Assembly: GCF_018138715.1 (NCBI RefSeq)
Contig: NZ_JAGSHX010000006.1
Coordinates: 3,968,001 to 4,032,000, forward strand
Origin: Streptomyces asiaticus
GTDB lineage: Bacteria; Actinomycetota; Actinomycetes; Streptomycetales; Streptomycetaceae
Length of the DNA: 64,000 bases
Direction of reading: 5' to 3'
Part shown: positions 43,210-55,276 of the stretch, in pieces
How the letters are laid out: every line of letters starts with the position of its first letter
How positions within the stretch are numbered: the first letter of the stretch is position 1
Made by a program: the position numbers and the translations under genes
The notes under the pieces: generated by a model
Database searches by the model: none
What the model was told of the DNA's origin: nothing
What the model saw: only the letters and a program-made list of their open reading frames with translations

Positions 43210-45165
43210 TCACTCCCCCGCCGCCACGACGGCGAGCAGGGCTCCGACCTCGACCTGGCGGCCGGGGGCGGCGTGCAGGGCGGTGAGCACCCCGGCGGCG
43301 GGCGCGGTCACGCGGTGCTCCATCTTCATGGCCTCCAGCCACAGCAGGGGCTGTCCGGCCTCGACCCGGTCCCCGACGGCCACCTCGGCGACCCGCACCA
43401 CCGTGCCCGGCATGGGCGCCAGCAGCGAGCCGGGCTCGGTGCGGGCGGTGGGGTCGGGGAAGCGGGGCAGCGCGGTGAACACATGGCCGCCCTGGGGCGT
43501 GTCGACACAGCGGCGGTCCCCATAGGCCGTCACCTCGAACGTCCGCCGGACCCCGGCCACGACCAGGACGACCCGCGCCGGCTCGGCCTCCCGCCCCGGC
43601 TCGGCGTCCCGCCCCGGCTCGACGCCCAGCAGCCGGACGTCGGAGAAGCCCTCCGCGAGCAGTCCGTCGCGGGTGAGGCGGTAGCGCACCTCGTGCTCGG
43701 TGCCGCCCGGTTCCGCGCGGTAGCTCCTCAGCTGCGGCTGGGACGGCACATTGCGCCAGCCGCCCAACCGCCCGGCCACGGTCGCCGGCCGCCGCGCCGC
43801 GTCGGCGAGGGCGGCGGCGAGGGCGGCGAGCGGGCCCGACTCGTCGTCGTCCGAGGCGGCGGTCAGCTCGGGCAGACGGCGTTCGAGGAACCCGGTGTCC
43901 ATACGGCCCGCCGCGAACTCCGGGTGGCGCAGCACCCGTACGAGCAGCTCGCGGTTGGTCACCGGGCCGTGGATCCGGGCCCGCTCCAGCCCGTGGGCCA
44001 GCCGCCGCACCGCCTCGGCCCGGGTGGGGGCCACGGCGATGACCTTGGCCAGCATCGGGTCGTAGTGGACGCCGATCATGTCCCCGCCGTCCGGCCCGGA
44101 GTCCACCCGCAGCCCGGGGATCTCCAGCCGGTGCAGGATCCCCGTCTGCGGCCGCCAGTCGCGCGCCGGGTCCTCGGCGTACAGCCGCGCCTCGATCGCG
44201 TGCCCCCGGGGCGCGGGAGGCTCGGCGTCGAGCCGCTCCCCCTCCGCGATCCGCAGCTGGAGCGCCACCAGGTCGAGGCCGTGGATCTCCTCGGTGACCG
44301 GGTGCTCGACCTGGAGGCGGGTGTTCATCTCCAGGAAGTACGCCCGCCCCGAGGGCGAGACCAGGAACTCCACCGTGCCCGCGCCCTCGTAGCCGATCGC
44401 GCGCGCCGCGTTCGCCGCCGATTCGGCCAGGGTGCGCCGTAGTTCCTCGCCCAGCCCGGGGGCGGGGGCCTCCTCGATGACCTTCTGGTGGCGGCGTTGG
44501 AGGGAGCAGTCGCGGGTGCCGAGGGTCCATACCGTGCCGTGGGTGTCGGCGAGCACCTGGACCTCGACATGGCGGGCGCCCTCCATATAGGGCTCCACGA
44601 AGATCTCGCCGTCGCCGAAGGCGGAGGCCGCCTCGGCGCGGGCGGAGTCGAGTTCGGCGGGGAGCGCGTCGAGCTCGCGCACCACCCGCATGCCCCGGCC
44701 GCCGCCGCCCGCCGCCGCCTTGACCAGCACGGGCAGATCGTCGGCGGTGACCTCGGCCGGGTCGAGCGGATCGAGCAGCGGCACGCCCGCCTTGCGCATG
44801 ATCTCCTTGGCCCGGGTCTTGGAGGCCATGGCCTCCATCGCCTCGGGCGGCGGCCCCACCCACACCAGCCCCGCCGCCCTTACGGCGCGCGCGAAGTCGG
44901 CGTGCTCGGAGAGGAAGCCATAGCCGGGGTGGACGGCGTCGGCCCCGGCGACCAGGGCCGCCTTCACCAGGAGATCGCCCCGCAGATAGGTGTCGGCCGG
45001 GGCGTCGCCCGGCAGCCTTACGGCGGCGTCGGCCTCGCGCGCGTGGGGCGCGCCGGCGTCCGCGTCGGAGTGCACCGCGACGGTGGCGATGCCGAGATCA
45101 CGGCAGGTGCGGACGATACGCCGCGCTATCTCGGCGCGGTTGGCGACCAGGAGGGAACGGATCAC
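43210..45165 (-). CDS. Acyl-CoA carboxylase alpha subunit (biotin carboxylase + BCCP)
   Basis: A 651-residue protein. The biotin carboxylase part (residues 1-450) has the N-terminal IRSLLVANRAEIARRIVRTC, the ATP-grasp loop KAAAGGGGRGMRVV, and the EMNTRLQVEHPVTE and RLYAEDPARDW segments. A linker of about 100 residues contains a small repeat (PGRDAEPGREAEPA). The C-terminal biotinyl domain carries EAMKMEH with biotinyl-Lys near residue 614. It carboxylates biotin and works with the beta subunit encoded just upstream. The short length and operon partners (dehydrogenase, AtuA-like) fit methylcrotonyl/geranyl-type rather than acetyl-CoA carboxylase. GTG 45165 follows GAGG at 5 nt and lies 7 nt after the stop of a linker micro-ORF. 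Confidence 0.92.
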   Translation of the reverse strand: MIRSLLVANRAEIARRIVRTCRDLGIATVAVHSDADAGAPHAREADAAVRLPGDAPADTYLRGDLLVKAALVAGADAVHPGYGFLSEHADFARAVRAAGLVWVGPPPEAMEAMASKTRAKEIMRKAGVPLLDPLDPAEVTADDLPVLVKAAAGGGGRGMRVVRELDALPAELDSARAEAASAFGDGEIFVEPYMEGARHVEVQVLADTHGTVWTLGTRDCSLQRRHQKVIEEAPAPGLGEELRRTLAESAANAARAIGYEGAGTVEFLVSPSGRAYFLEMNTRLQVEHPVTEEIHGLDLVALQLRIAEGERLDAEPPAPRGHAIEARLYAEDPARDWRPQTGILHRLEIPGLRVDSGPDGGDMIGVHYDPMLAKVIAVAPTRAEAVRRLAHGLERARIHGPVTNRELLVRVLRHPEFAAGRMDTGFLERRLPELTAASDDDESGPLAALAAALADAARRPATVAGRLGGWRNVPSQPQLRSYRAEPGGTEHEVRYRLTRDGLLAEGFSDVRLLGVEPGRDAEPGREAEPARVVLVVAGVRRTFEVTAYGDRRCVDTPQGGHVFTALPRFPDPTARTEPGSLLAPMPGTVVRVAEVAVGDRVEAGQPLLWLEAMKMEHRVTAPAAGVLTALHAAPGRQVEVGALLAVVAAGE

Positions 45166-45321
45166 GGGTTCCTCACTCACATCCGGAAGACGCCAAAGCG
45201 AAACCACGACGCGCGCCCGGCACCAACGCGGCGAGCGAGGCAAGCGAGGCAAACGAGGCAAACGAACGGGCGGACAAACAGGCACGGCTCACGGGTTCCT
45301 CACTCACATCCGGAAGACGCC
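45162..45321. repeat. Perfect 33-bp direct repeat (period 127) at the beta/alpha carboxylase junction
   Basis: The same 33 bp (containing ACTCACATCCGGAAGACGCC) occur at 45162-45194 and 45289-45321. Each copy includes, on the operon strand, the end of the beta-subunit frame, TGA, the GAGG ribosome site and a GTG start. Similarity extends imperfectly for about 25 bp beyond. The spacer holds a GCGAGGCAA-type 9-bp tandem repeat (45231-45262). Confidence 0.92.
45173..45292 (-). CDS. Linker micro-ORF (39 codons) between carboxylase beta and alpha genes
   Basis: GTG 45292 is a duplicate of the alpha-subunit start with the same GAGG site, 11 nt after the beta-subunit stop. The frame runs through 9-bp repeats (product segment SFASFASLASLAALVPGARR) and stops at TGA 45175-45173, which overlaps the GAGG site of the true alpha-subunit start. 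It looks like a by-product of junction duplication that keeps the ribosome moving between the two subunits. The peptide is probably without function. Confidence 0.5.
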   Translation of the reverse strand: MSRACLSARSFASFASLASLAALVPGARRGFALASSGCE

Positions 45322-46902
45322 GAAGCCACCGCGCGCGCCCTCGACCGGCGCGGTGTGCAGGGCGGACAGACACAGGCCGAGCACGGTGCGGGTGTCGCGC
45401 GGGTCGATGACGCCGTCGTCGTAGAGCCGCCCGGAGAGGAAGAGCGGCAGCGACTCGGACTCGATCTGCTGCTCCACCATGGCGCGCAGCGCGGCGTCGG
45501 CCTCCTCGTCGTACGGCTGCCCCTTGGCGGCGGCGGACTGCCGGGCGACGATCGACATCACCCCGGCGAGCTGCTGCGGCCCCATCACGGCGGACTTGGC
45601 GCTGGGCCAGGCGAAGAGGAAGCGGGGGTCGTACGCCCGGCCGCACATCCCGTAGTGACCGGCGCCGTACGAGGCGCCGATGAGCACCGACAGATGCGGT
45701 ACGCGGGAGTTGGAGACGGCGTTGATCATCATGGCGCCGTGCTTGATGATCCCGCCCTGCTCGTAGTCGCGGCCGACCATGTAGCCCGTGGTGTTGTGCA
45801 GGAAGAGCAGCGGGATGTCGCGCTGGTTGGCGAGCTGGATGAACTGCGCGGCCTTCTGCGACTCCTCGCTGAACAGCACCCCCTGGGCGTTGGCCAGGAC
45901 CCCGACCGGATAGCCGTGCAGCGCGGCCCAGCCGGTGGCCAGGCTGCGCCCGTACAGCGGCTTGAACTCGTCGAAGTCGGAGCCGTCGACGATCCGGGCG
46001 ATCACCTCGCGCGGATCGAAGGGGACCTTCAGGTCGCTCGGAACGATGCCGAGCAGCTCCTCGGCGTCGTACTTCGGCGGTTCGGCCGGCCCCGGATCGG
46101 AGTGCGCCTTGCGCCAGTTGAGGCGGGCCACGACCCGGCGGGCCTGGCGCAGCGCGTCCGGCTCGTCGGTGGCGAAGTAGTCGGCCAGCCCGGAGGTGCG
46201 GGCGTGCATCTCGGCGCCGCCCAGCGACTCGTCGTCGCTCTCCTCGCCGGTGGCCATCTTCACCAGCGGCGGACCGCCCAGGAAGACCTTGGAGCGCTCC
46301 TTGACCATGATCACGTGGTCGGACATCCCGGGGATGTACGCGCCTCCGGCGGTGGAGTTGCCGAAGACCACGGCGATCGTGGGAATTCCCTCCGCGGACA
46401 GCCGGGTGAGATCCCGGAACATCGCCCCGCCGGGGATGAAGATCTCCTTCTGGGAGGGGAGATCGGCACCGCCGGACTCGACGAGGCTGACGACCGGGAG
46501 GCGGTTCGCCCGGGCGATCTCATGCGCGCGCAGCGACTTCTTCAGCGTCCACGGATTGCTCGCACCACCCCGCACGGTGGGGTCGTTGGCACTGATCAGG
46601 CACTCGACACCGGAGATCACCCCGATACCGGTGACGACGGACGCCCCGACCGGGTAGTCGCTGCCCCACGCGGCCAGCGGGGACAGCTCCAGAAAGGGCG
46701 TATCGGGGTCCAGGAGCAGTTCGATCCGCTCCCGGACGAGCAGCTTCCCGCGCTTGCGGTGCCGCTCGACGTACTTCTCGCCGCCGCCCGCCAGTGCCTT
46801 GGCGTGTTCGGCCTCCAGCTCACCGAGCTTGGCGAGCATCGCCTCGCGGTGGGCCGTGTAGTCGGCGCCTGCGGGATCGAGCGCGGACGCGAGCACGGTC
46901 AC
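45304..46902 (-). CDS. Acyl-CoA carboxylase beta subunit (carboxyltransferase), methylcrotonyl/geranyl-CoA type
   Basis: A 532-residue protein, the usual size for MCC/GCC beta. Carboxyltransferase N half: GKLLVRERIELLLDPDTPFLEL, then LVESGGADLPSQKEIFIPGGAMFRDLTRLSA. C half: LANAQGVLFSEESQKAAQFIQL, LLFLHNTTGYMVGRDYEQGGIIKHGAMM and the oxyanion-forming GASYGAGHYGMCGRAYDPRFLFAWP. YMVGRDYEQGGI is a motif of methylcrotonyl- and geranyl-CoA carboxylases. It transfers CO2 from biotin to the acyl-CoA gamma-carbon. GTG 46902 has GGAGG upstream and overlaps the stop of the 28-codon micro-ORF. Confidence 0.92.
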   Translation of the reverse strand: MTVLASALDPAGADYTAHREAMLAKLGELEAEHAKALAGGGEKYVERHRKRGKLLVRERIELLLDPDTPFLELSPLAAWGSDYPVGASVVTGIGVISGVECLISANDPTVRGGASNPWTLKKSLRAHEIARANRLPVVSLVESGGADLPSQKEIFIPGGAMFRDLTRLSAEGIPTIAVVFGNSTAGGAYIPGMSDHVIMVKERSKVFLGGPPLVKMATGEESDDESLGGAEMHARTSGLADYFATDEPDALRQARRVVARLNWRKAHSDPGPAEPPKYDAEELLGIVPSDLKVPFDPREVIARIVDGSDFDEFKPLYGRSLATGWAALHGYPVGVLANAQGVLFSEESQKAAQFIQLANQRDIPLLFLHNTTGYMVGRDYEQGGIIKHGAMMINAVSNSRVPHLSVLIGASYGAGHYGMCGRAYDPRFLFAWPSAKSAVMGPQQLAGVMSIVARQSAAAKGQPYDEEADAALRAMVEQQIESESLPLFLSGRLYDDGVIDPRDTRTVLGLCLSALHTAPVEGARGGFGVFRM

Positions 46903-46985
46903 AGCGACACCTCCGGTATGTCCAGACGGCGAGAGGGCGACCCATCGCCAACGGCCGTGGCCGGGGGGCCGGAACGGGGGGTCAC
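46899..46985 (-). CDS. Linker micro-ORF (28 codons) between the AtuA-like and carboxylase beta genes
   Basis: GTG 46985 overlaps the AtuA-like gene's stop (GTGA), and its own TGA overlaps the carboxylase beta GTG (GTGA again). Its C-terminus RLDIPEVSL copies the AtuA-like C-terminus HLDIPEVLL. The AtuA gene end with its coupled start site was therefore tandemly duplicated (period 83 bp), leaving a short coupled ORF. Both overlaps are intact, so ribosomes can pass AtuA, micro-ORF and beta subunit in succession. Confidence 0.55.
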   Translation of the reverse strand: MTPRSGPPATAVGDGSPSRRLDIPEVSL

Positions 46986-48682
46986 AGCAGTACCTCCGGT
47001 ATGTCGAGGTGGCGGGAGCGCAGCCACTCGCCGACGGCCTTGGCCTGGGGGTCGAAGCGGGCCTGCGCGGCGACGCCCTCGCCGAGCAGCCCGTCCACGA
47101 CGAAGTTCAGGGCCCGCAGCCGGGGCAGCGGATGGCGGGTGACGTTCAGTTCGGCCGTCTCCGGGAGCAGCTCCCGCAGCCGGTCGACGGTGAGGGTGTG
47201 GGCCAGCCAGCGCCAGGCGCCCTCGCCGCGCGCCCAGACGCCGATGTTGGCGCTGCCGCCCTTGTCGCCGCTGCGGGCCCCGGCGACGGCGCCGAGCGGG
47301 GCACGGCGGGTCGGGCCCGGCGGCAGCGGGGGCGGCAGCGGCAGCGGGGGTTCCGGCACCCGGACCCCGGCCGAGGTGGGCGCCGGGGGAACGGACAGCC
47401 GGGAGCCATCCGGCAGTACGGCGGTGTGCGGCACGGTGTCGGCCGGGGTCTCCACGGCCTCGAAGACGCCGTAAGGGGAGCCCTTTCCGGGCGGGGCGGT
47501 GACATGGAAGCCGGGGTAGCTGGCGAGGGCCAGTTCGACGGCGGCGCCGCTGATCACCCTGCCCACCGCCGCCGGGTCCCGGTCGCGCACCACCAGCCGC
47601 AGCAGCGCGCTCGCCTCCTCCTGGACGGCCGCGTCGGGGTGGTCGGTACGGGAGAGGGTCCAGCGGACCTCGGCGGGGCGGCGTTTGCTCATCGCCCCCT
47701 CCATCTGGTCCCGTACGAGCGCCGCCTTGGCCTCGATGTCCAGGCCGGTGAGCACGAACACCACCTCGTTGCGGTGGCCGCCGAGCCGGGTCAGCCCGGT
47801 CTTGAGGGTGCGGGGCGGCGCCTCGCCCCGTACGCCGTGGACGCGCACCCGGTCCGGGCCGTCCTGGGCCAGCCGCACCGAGTCCAGCCGGGCGGTGACA
47901 TCCGGGCCCGGATAGCGGGCGCCCGCCGTCTCGTAGAGGAGCTGGGCGGTGACGGTGCCGACCGTGACGGCGCCGCCGGTGTGCGGATGCTTGGTGATCA
48001 CGCTGGAGCCGTCGGGGTGGATCTCGGCGAAGGGAAAGCCGGGGCGGCGGACGTCGTGCTCGGCGAAGAAGGAGTAGTTGCCGCCGGTCGCCTGGGTACC
48101 GCACTCCAGGATGTGCCCGGCGACCACGGCTCCGGCGAGCGCGTCCCAGTCGTCGGCGGCCCATCCGAAGTGCGCGGCGGCCGGGCCCGTCACCAGCGCG
48201 GCGTCCGTCACCCGCCCGGTGACCACCACATCAGCGCCACCGCGCAGACAGGCCGTGATCCCGGCCCCGCCGAGATACGCGTTGGCGGTGACCACGCCCG
48301 GCCCCCAGTCGCGGGCGCCCAGAAGGTCGTCGCCCTCCACATGGGCCACCCGGCACGCGATCCCGAGCCGCTCGGCGAGCTCGCGGATCGCGTCCGCCAG
48401 CCCGGCCGGGTTGAGCCCGCCCGCGTTGGTGACGAGCCGTACGCCGCGCTCCATGGCGAGCCCCAGGGTGTCCTCGAGCTGGCGCAGAAAGGTCGTGGCA
48501 TAGCCCCGCGCCGGGTCCTTGGCGCGGTCCCGGCCCAGGATGAGCATGGTCAACTCGGCGAGGTAGTCACCGGTCAGCACGTCCAGGGGCCCACCGGTGA
48601 GCATCTCGCGCAGCGCGTCGAAGCGGTCGCCGTAGAAGCCGGAGGCGTTGCCGATGCGGAGGGGGCGGGGCGGAGGGGTCAC
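46982..48682 (-). CDS. AtuA-like protein (acyclic terpene utilisation family, DUF1446)
   Basis: A 566-residue cytoplasmic protein. The DUF1446 N-terminal part reads LRIGNASGFYGDRFDALREML, then VRLVTNAGGLNPAGLADAIREL and RVAHVEGDDLLG, with GRVTDAALVTGPAAAHFGW and GHILECGTQATGGNYSFF further on. The C-terminal AtuA-like small domain (about 460-560) begins RRAPLGAVAGARSGDKGGSANIGVW. The family is required for citronellol/geraniol degradation in Pseudomonas (atu cluster) but its reaction is not settled. Here it is coupled to carboxylase genes as in atu clusters. GTG 48682 overlaps the stop of the TIGR03084 gene. Confidence 0.87.
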   Translation of the reverse strand: MTPPPRPLRIGNASGFYGDRFDALREMLTGGPLDVLTGDYLAELTMLILGRDRAKDPARGYATTFLRQLEDTLGLAMERGVRLVTNAGGLNPAGLADAIRELAERLGIACRVAHVEGDDLLGARDWGPGVVTANAYLGGAGITACLRGGADVVVTGRVTDAALVTGPAAAHFGWAADDWDALAGAVVAGHILECGTQATGGNYSFFAEHDVRRPGFPFAEIHPDGSSVITKHPHTGGAVTVGTVTAQLLYETAGARYPGPDVTARLDSVRLAQDGPDRVRVHGVRGEAPPRTLKTGLTRLGGHRNEVVFVLTGLDIEAKAALVRDQMEGAMSKRRPAEVRWTLSRTDHPDAAVQEEASALLRLVVRDRDPAAVGRVISGAAVELALASYPGFHVTAPPGKGSPYGVFEAVETPADTVPHTAVLPDGSRLSVPPAPTSAGVRVPEPPLPLPPPLPPGPTRRAPLGAVAGARSGDKGGSANIGVWARGEGAWRWLAHTLTVDRLRELLPETAELNVTRHPLPRLRALNFVVDGLLGEGVAAQARFDPQAKAVGEWLRSRHLDIPEVLL

Positions 48683-49557
48683 GGGGCGCCTCCGGGGCGG
48701 TGTCCGGGCACGTCGCCCTGCGGGGCGGGGCTTATGGCGTCACCTGGGGCATCACCGCCGTTGTGCTCCGTCCGCTGCCCCGGAGCGCGCCCCTTGCCGG
48801 GCGGGCCCGCGAACGCCTGGGCGATGTCCAGCCAGCGGTCCGCGTCCGGCCCTTCGGCGCGTACGGCCAGATCGTCGCGGTGGGCCCGCTGGGTCACCAG
48901 CAGACAGAAGTCCAGCGCGGGCCCGGTGACCCGCTGGCCGGCGGCCTCCGGCCCGTACGTCCACAGCTCACCGTCCGGAGCGGTGAGTTCGACCCGGAAC
49001 TCCTCGGCCGGCGGCTCCATCCCCCGCGCCGCGTACGCGTAGCCCCGCGCCCGGACCCCGATCCGGGCCACATGGCGCAGCCGGGCGGTGGGGGCCCGGC
49101 GCACGCCCAGGGTGTCGGCGACGTCCTGGCCGTGCGCCCAGGTCTCCATCAGCCGGGCGGTCGCCATCGACATCACGCTCATCGGCGGCCCGTACCACGG
49201 CAGCCGGGCACGCGGCGGCTGCGCGGCCAGCGTCCGGAGCAACCGCTCCCGCCCCTCCCGCCACCGCCGCAGCAGCACCTCGGTCGGCACGGCCGCGCCG
49301 CGCTCGGCGCCCTCGTCCACGAACGCGTCCGGCGCGGCCCACGCCCGGCGCACCTCGTCCGCGAACCCCTGGGCGTCCTCGGCGGCTTGTACGGCCCGCT
49401 CGTCGGTCCACGCGAGATGGGCGATCTGGTGGGCGATGGTCCACCCGGGCGCGGGCGTCGCCAACCGCCACTCCGCACCCCCGAGCCCGGCCACCAGACC
49501 GTCCAACTCGTCCCCCTCCGCCCGCAGATCGCCGAGCAGAGCCTCCGTCTCGGACAC
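48679..49557 (-). CDS. TIGR03084-family DinB-like protein, first gene of the catabolic operon
   Basis: A 292-residue protein of the actinobacterial TIGR03084/MDMPI-like fold. ETEALLGDLRAEGDELDGLVAGLGGAEWRLATPAPGWTIAHQIAHLAWTDERAV carries the His of the metal site (TIAHQIAHL), and METWAHGQDVADTLG carries a second His. Such proteins are putative metal-dependent, possibly thiol-dependent enzymes and are found repeatedly beside AtuA and acyl-CoA carboxylase genes. GTG 49557 has GGGAG 6 nt upstream. The stop overlaps AtuA (GTGA). The C-terminal 40 residues are Gly/Pro-rich and poorly conserved in appearance. Confidence 0.82.
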   Translation of the reverse strand: MSETEALLGDLRAEGDELDGLVAGLGGAEWRLATPAPGWTIAHQIAHLAWTDERAVQAAEDAQGFADEVRRAWAAPDAFVDEGAERGAAVPTEVLLRRWREGRERLLRTLAAQPPRARLPWYGPPMSVMSMATARLMETWAHGQDVADTLGVRRAPTARLRHVARIGVRARGYAYAARGMEPPAEEFRVELTAPDGELWTYGPEAAGQRVTGPALDFCLLVTQRAHRDDLAVRAEGPDADRWLDIAQAFAGPPGKGRAPGQRTEHNGGDAPGDAISPAPQGDVPGHRPGGAP

Positions 49558-49604
49558 GCGTCGCTCCCGTCGTCGGGTCTGTCGTGTGTCGGCCTTCTCT
49601 CGCC

Positions 49605-49684
49605 CTCGTCGAGTGCGTCGAGTGCGTCGAGTGCTCTCGACGAGCGAGGGTGGCAGCGCGACGAGAAACAATCAAGCACGCTTG
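49605..49684 (-). promoter_or_regulatory. Operon control region: 9-bp repeats in a hairpin and a TetR-type operator candidate
   Basis: CAAGC-AC-GCTTG (49673-49684) is a perfect 5-bp inverted repeat in an AT-richer patch (AACAATCAAGCACGCTTGCA) upstream of the operon. Spaced CAAG/CTTG half-sites are typical of TetR repressors of acyl-CoA catabolism. Between it and the first gene, CTCGTCGAG (49605-49613) pairs with CTCGACGAG (49636-49644) around three GTCGAGTGC 9-bp repeats. Confidence 0.5.
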
Positions 49685-49729
49685 CATGATTCAGCCGGTT
49701 GAGACGGCCCGTCAGGGCACGCCGACAGT

Positions 49730-49775
49730 GGGGCCGGCCGGCCCGATGGGGTGTGTGGCTCGGCCGACCGGCCCC
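49730..49775 (-). terminator. Hairpin downstream of the FAD/Fe-S oxidase gene
   Basis: GGGGCCGG-C-CGGCC (49730-49742) pairs with GGCCG-A-CCGGCCCC (49762-49775): 13 bp with one mismatch and a loop of about 19 nt. It lies 23 bp after the TAA of the minus-strand oxidase gene. Confidence 0.6.
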
Positions 49776-49797
49776 CGGCAAACGCGACCGGCTCGCC

Positions 49798-54007
<4,210 letters not shown>

Positions 54008-54024
54008 CGGCTCACTCCGAGCGC

Positions 54025-54058
54025 AAGGGGCCCGCGGCCGACCAGCCGCGGGCCCCTT
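54025..54058. terminator. Strong bidirectional hairpin after serC
   Basis: A perfect 14-bp inverted repeat AAGGGGCCCGCGGC (54025-54038) and its complement (54045-54058), with a 6-nt loop. A/T ends give a short T-tail in both directions. It lies between convergent genes. Confidence 0.85.
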
Positions 54059-54073
54059 CGCATACGTCGACGC

Positions 54074-55078
54074 TCAGCTCCGGCGGAAGAGCCTGCGCAG
54101 GCCGAGGAAGACCACCAGCGCGCCGACGAACGTGAGCCCGGCCTTGACCAGGTTGCCGTTCTTGTCCTCGTCGGTGAGCTTGCCGTCGACGCGGTCGGAG
54201 TACTCCCCGTTCTTCTTCTGCTCCTTCGCGGTGGCGTCCGGCAGCAGCTCCCCGCCGAGGTCCACCGGCGTCACCTTGGAGCCCGCGCCCTCGGTGCCGT
54301 ACATGAGCGTGCCGCCGTCCGGGGTGAAGGTGACCGACTCGCCCTGCCGCTGGAGCGGCAGCCCCGGCTCCTCCTTCAGCCGCGTCGGCTTTCCGTTCCG
54401 CCAGCGGTACTCGGCGGCCGAGAAGTAGCCGCGGAGCACCAGCCGGGTGCCGTCCGGGGAGAACGCCCCGTCCGTGACCTCCAGGTCGAGGTCGGAGACC
54501 CGCTGGAAGACATTCACCCCGGAGGGGCTCAGCGTGGTCGGTCCGGCGTACAGCCCGGCGTCCTCGTCGCTCTTGCTGGCGATGTAGACGCGGCCCGTCT
54601 TGGGATGGACCATCAGCGCCTCGGCGTTGCGCGGCCCGCCCTGGTACTTGACGGTGAACTGGGTCGCGGTGACGGTGGTGTCCTTCAGCTGCTTCGGCTC
54701 CGGGAAGCGGTAGATCCACACATGGGACCACTGACCGCCCAGGTTGTCGCCGATATCGCCGACGTAGACATTGCCGTCCGGCCCTATCGAGATCGCTTCC
54801 ACATCGCGGGGATCCCCTATCCCGCGCAGGGTGACGCGCGCGACCGTCTTCCCGGTCCTGCCGTCCACGGCGTAGACGTACGGGCCGTCCGAACTGTCGT
54901 TGTGCGTCCAGTAGACACCGGGGTGGAGACGGCTCGCGGCGAGGCCGCTGGACTCGGTGATCCGTGAATCCTGGATCGTGAAGGGGGACGGCGACGACGA
55001 GTCGCCGGCGGCGGCCGGGGCGGCTGCGGACACGGTCAGCAGCGCGGCGGCACCGAGTACGAACGGAAGCGGACGCAT
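54074..55078 (-). CDS. Secreted, membrane-anchored beta-propeller-like protein
   Basis: A 334-residue protein. The signal peptide is MRPLPFVLGAAALLTVSAAAPAAAGD. The mature region has repeated beta-blade-like segments (VYWTHNDSSDGPYVYAVDGRTGKTVARV, then DVEAISIGPDGNVYVGDIGDN, LMVHPKTGRVYIASKS and GAFSPDGTRLVLRGYFSAAEYRW), like YVTN/esterase-type propellers. A Lys/Asp/Glu-rich stalk leads to a C-terminal helix (AGLTFVGALVVFLGLRRLFRRS) that anchors it in the membrane, with the basic tail inside. Function unknown, perhaps a surface binding protein. ATG 55078 has no strong RBS; the extension to 55183 is Arg/Gly-rich and unlikely. Confidence 0.78.
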   Translation of the reverse strand: MRPLPFVLGAAALLTVSAAAPAAAGDSSSPSPFTIQDSRITESSGLAASRLHPGVYWTHNDSSDGPYVYAVDGRTGKTVARVTLRGIGDPRDVEAISIGPDGNVYVGDIGDNLGGQWSHVWIYRFPEPKQLKDTTVTATQFTVKYQGGPRNAEALMVHPKTGRVYIASKSDEDAGLYAGPTTLSPSGVNVFQRVSDLDLEVTDGAFSPDGTRLVLRGYFSAAEYRWRNGKPTRLKEEPGLPLQRQGESVTFTPDGGTLMYGTEGAGSKVTPVDLGGELLPDATAKEQKKNGEYSDRVDGKLTDEDKNGNLVKAGLTFVGALVVFLGLRRLFRRS

Positions 55079-55174
55079 GGGCCCAAGCCTGCCATCCCGC
55101 CGGGGGCGTCCGGCGCCGGGACCACGCCGAGGGGCCCTTCCGGCCACGCATGGCCTCCGCCCGCGCCCGCCTCT

Positions 55175-55260
55175 CGTGATCAAAGCCCGCCTGCCGTGAG
55201 CCCGACTCCCGTGATCAAAGCCCGACTTCCGTGATCACGCATGACTTCCGCGATCACGGG
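55175..55260. repeat. About 15-20-bp repeats with CGTGATCACG palindromes
   Basis: CGTGATCAAAGCCCG at 55175 and 55210, related units CGTGAGCCCGACTCC (55195), CGTGATCACGCATGACTTC (55230) and CGCGATCACGGG (55249). CGTGATCACG is a perfect palindrome. They lie in the divergent region upstream of two membrane-protein genes. Confidence 0.65.
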
Positions 55261-55276
55261 CAGATAACGTCTGTCA

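Noticed and set aside
55210..55260. Bacterial GTGATCAC-type repeats as replication origin or methylation cluster
   Set aside because: Only one perfect palindrome occurs, with no DnaA boxes (TTGTCCACA-like) and no parA/dnaA/rep genes nearby; better seen as a minisatellite.
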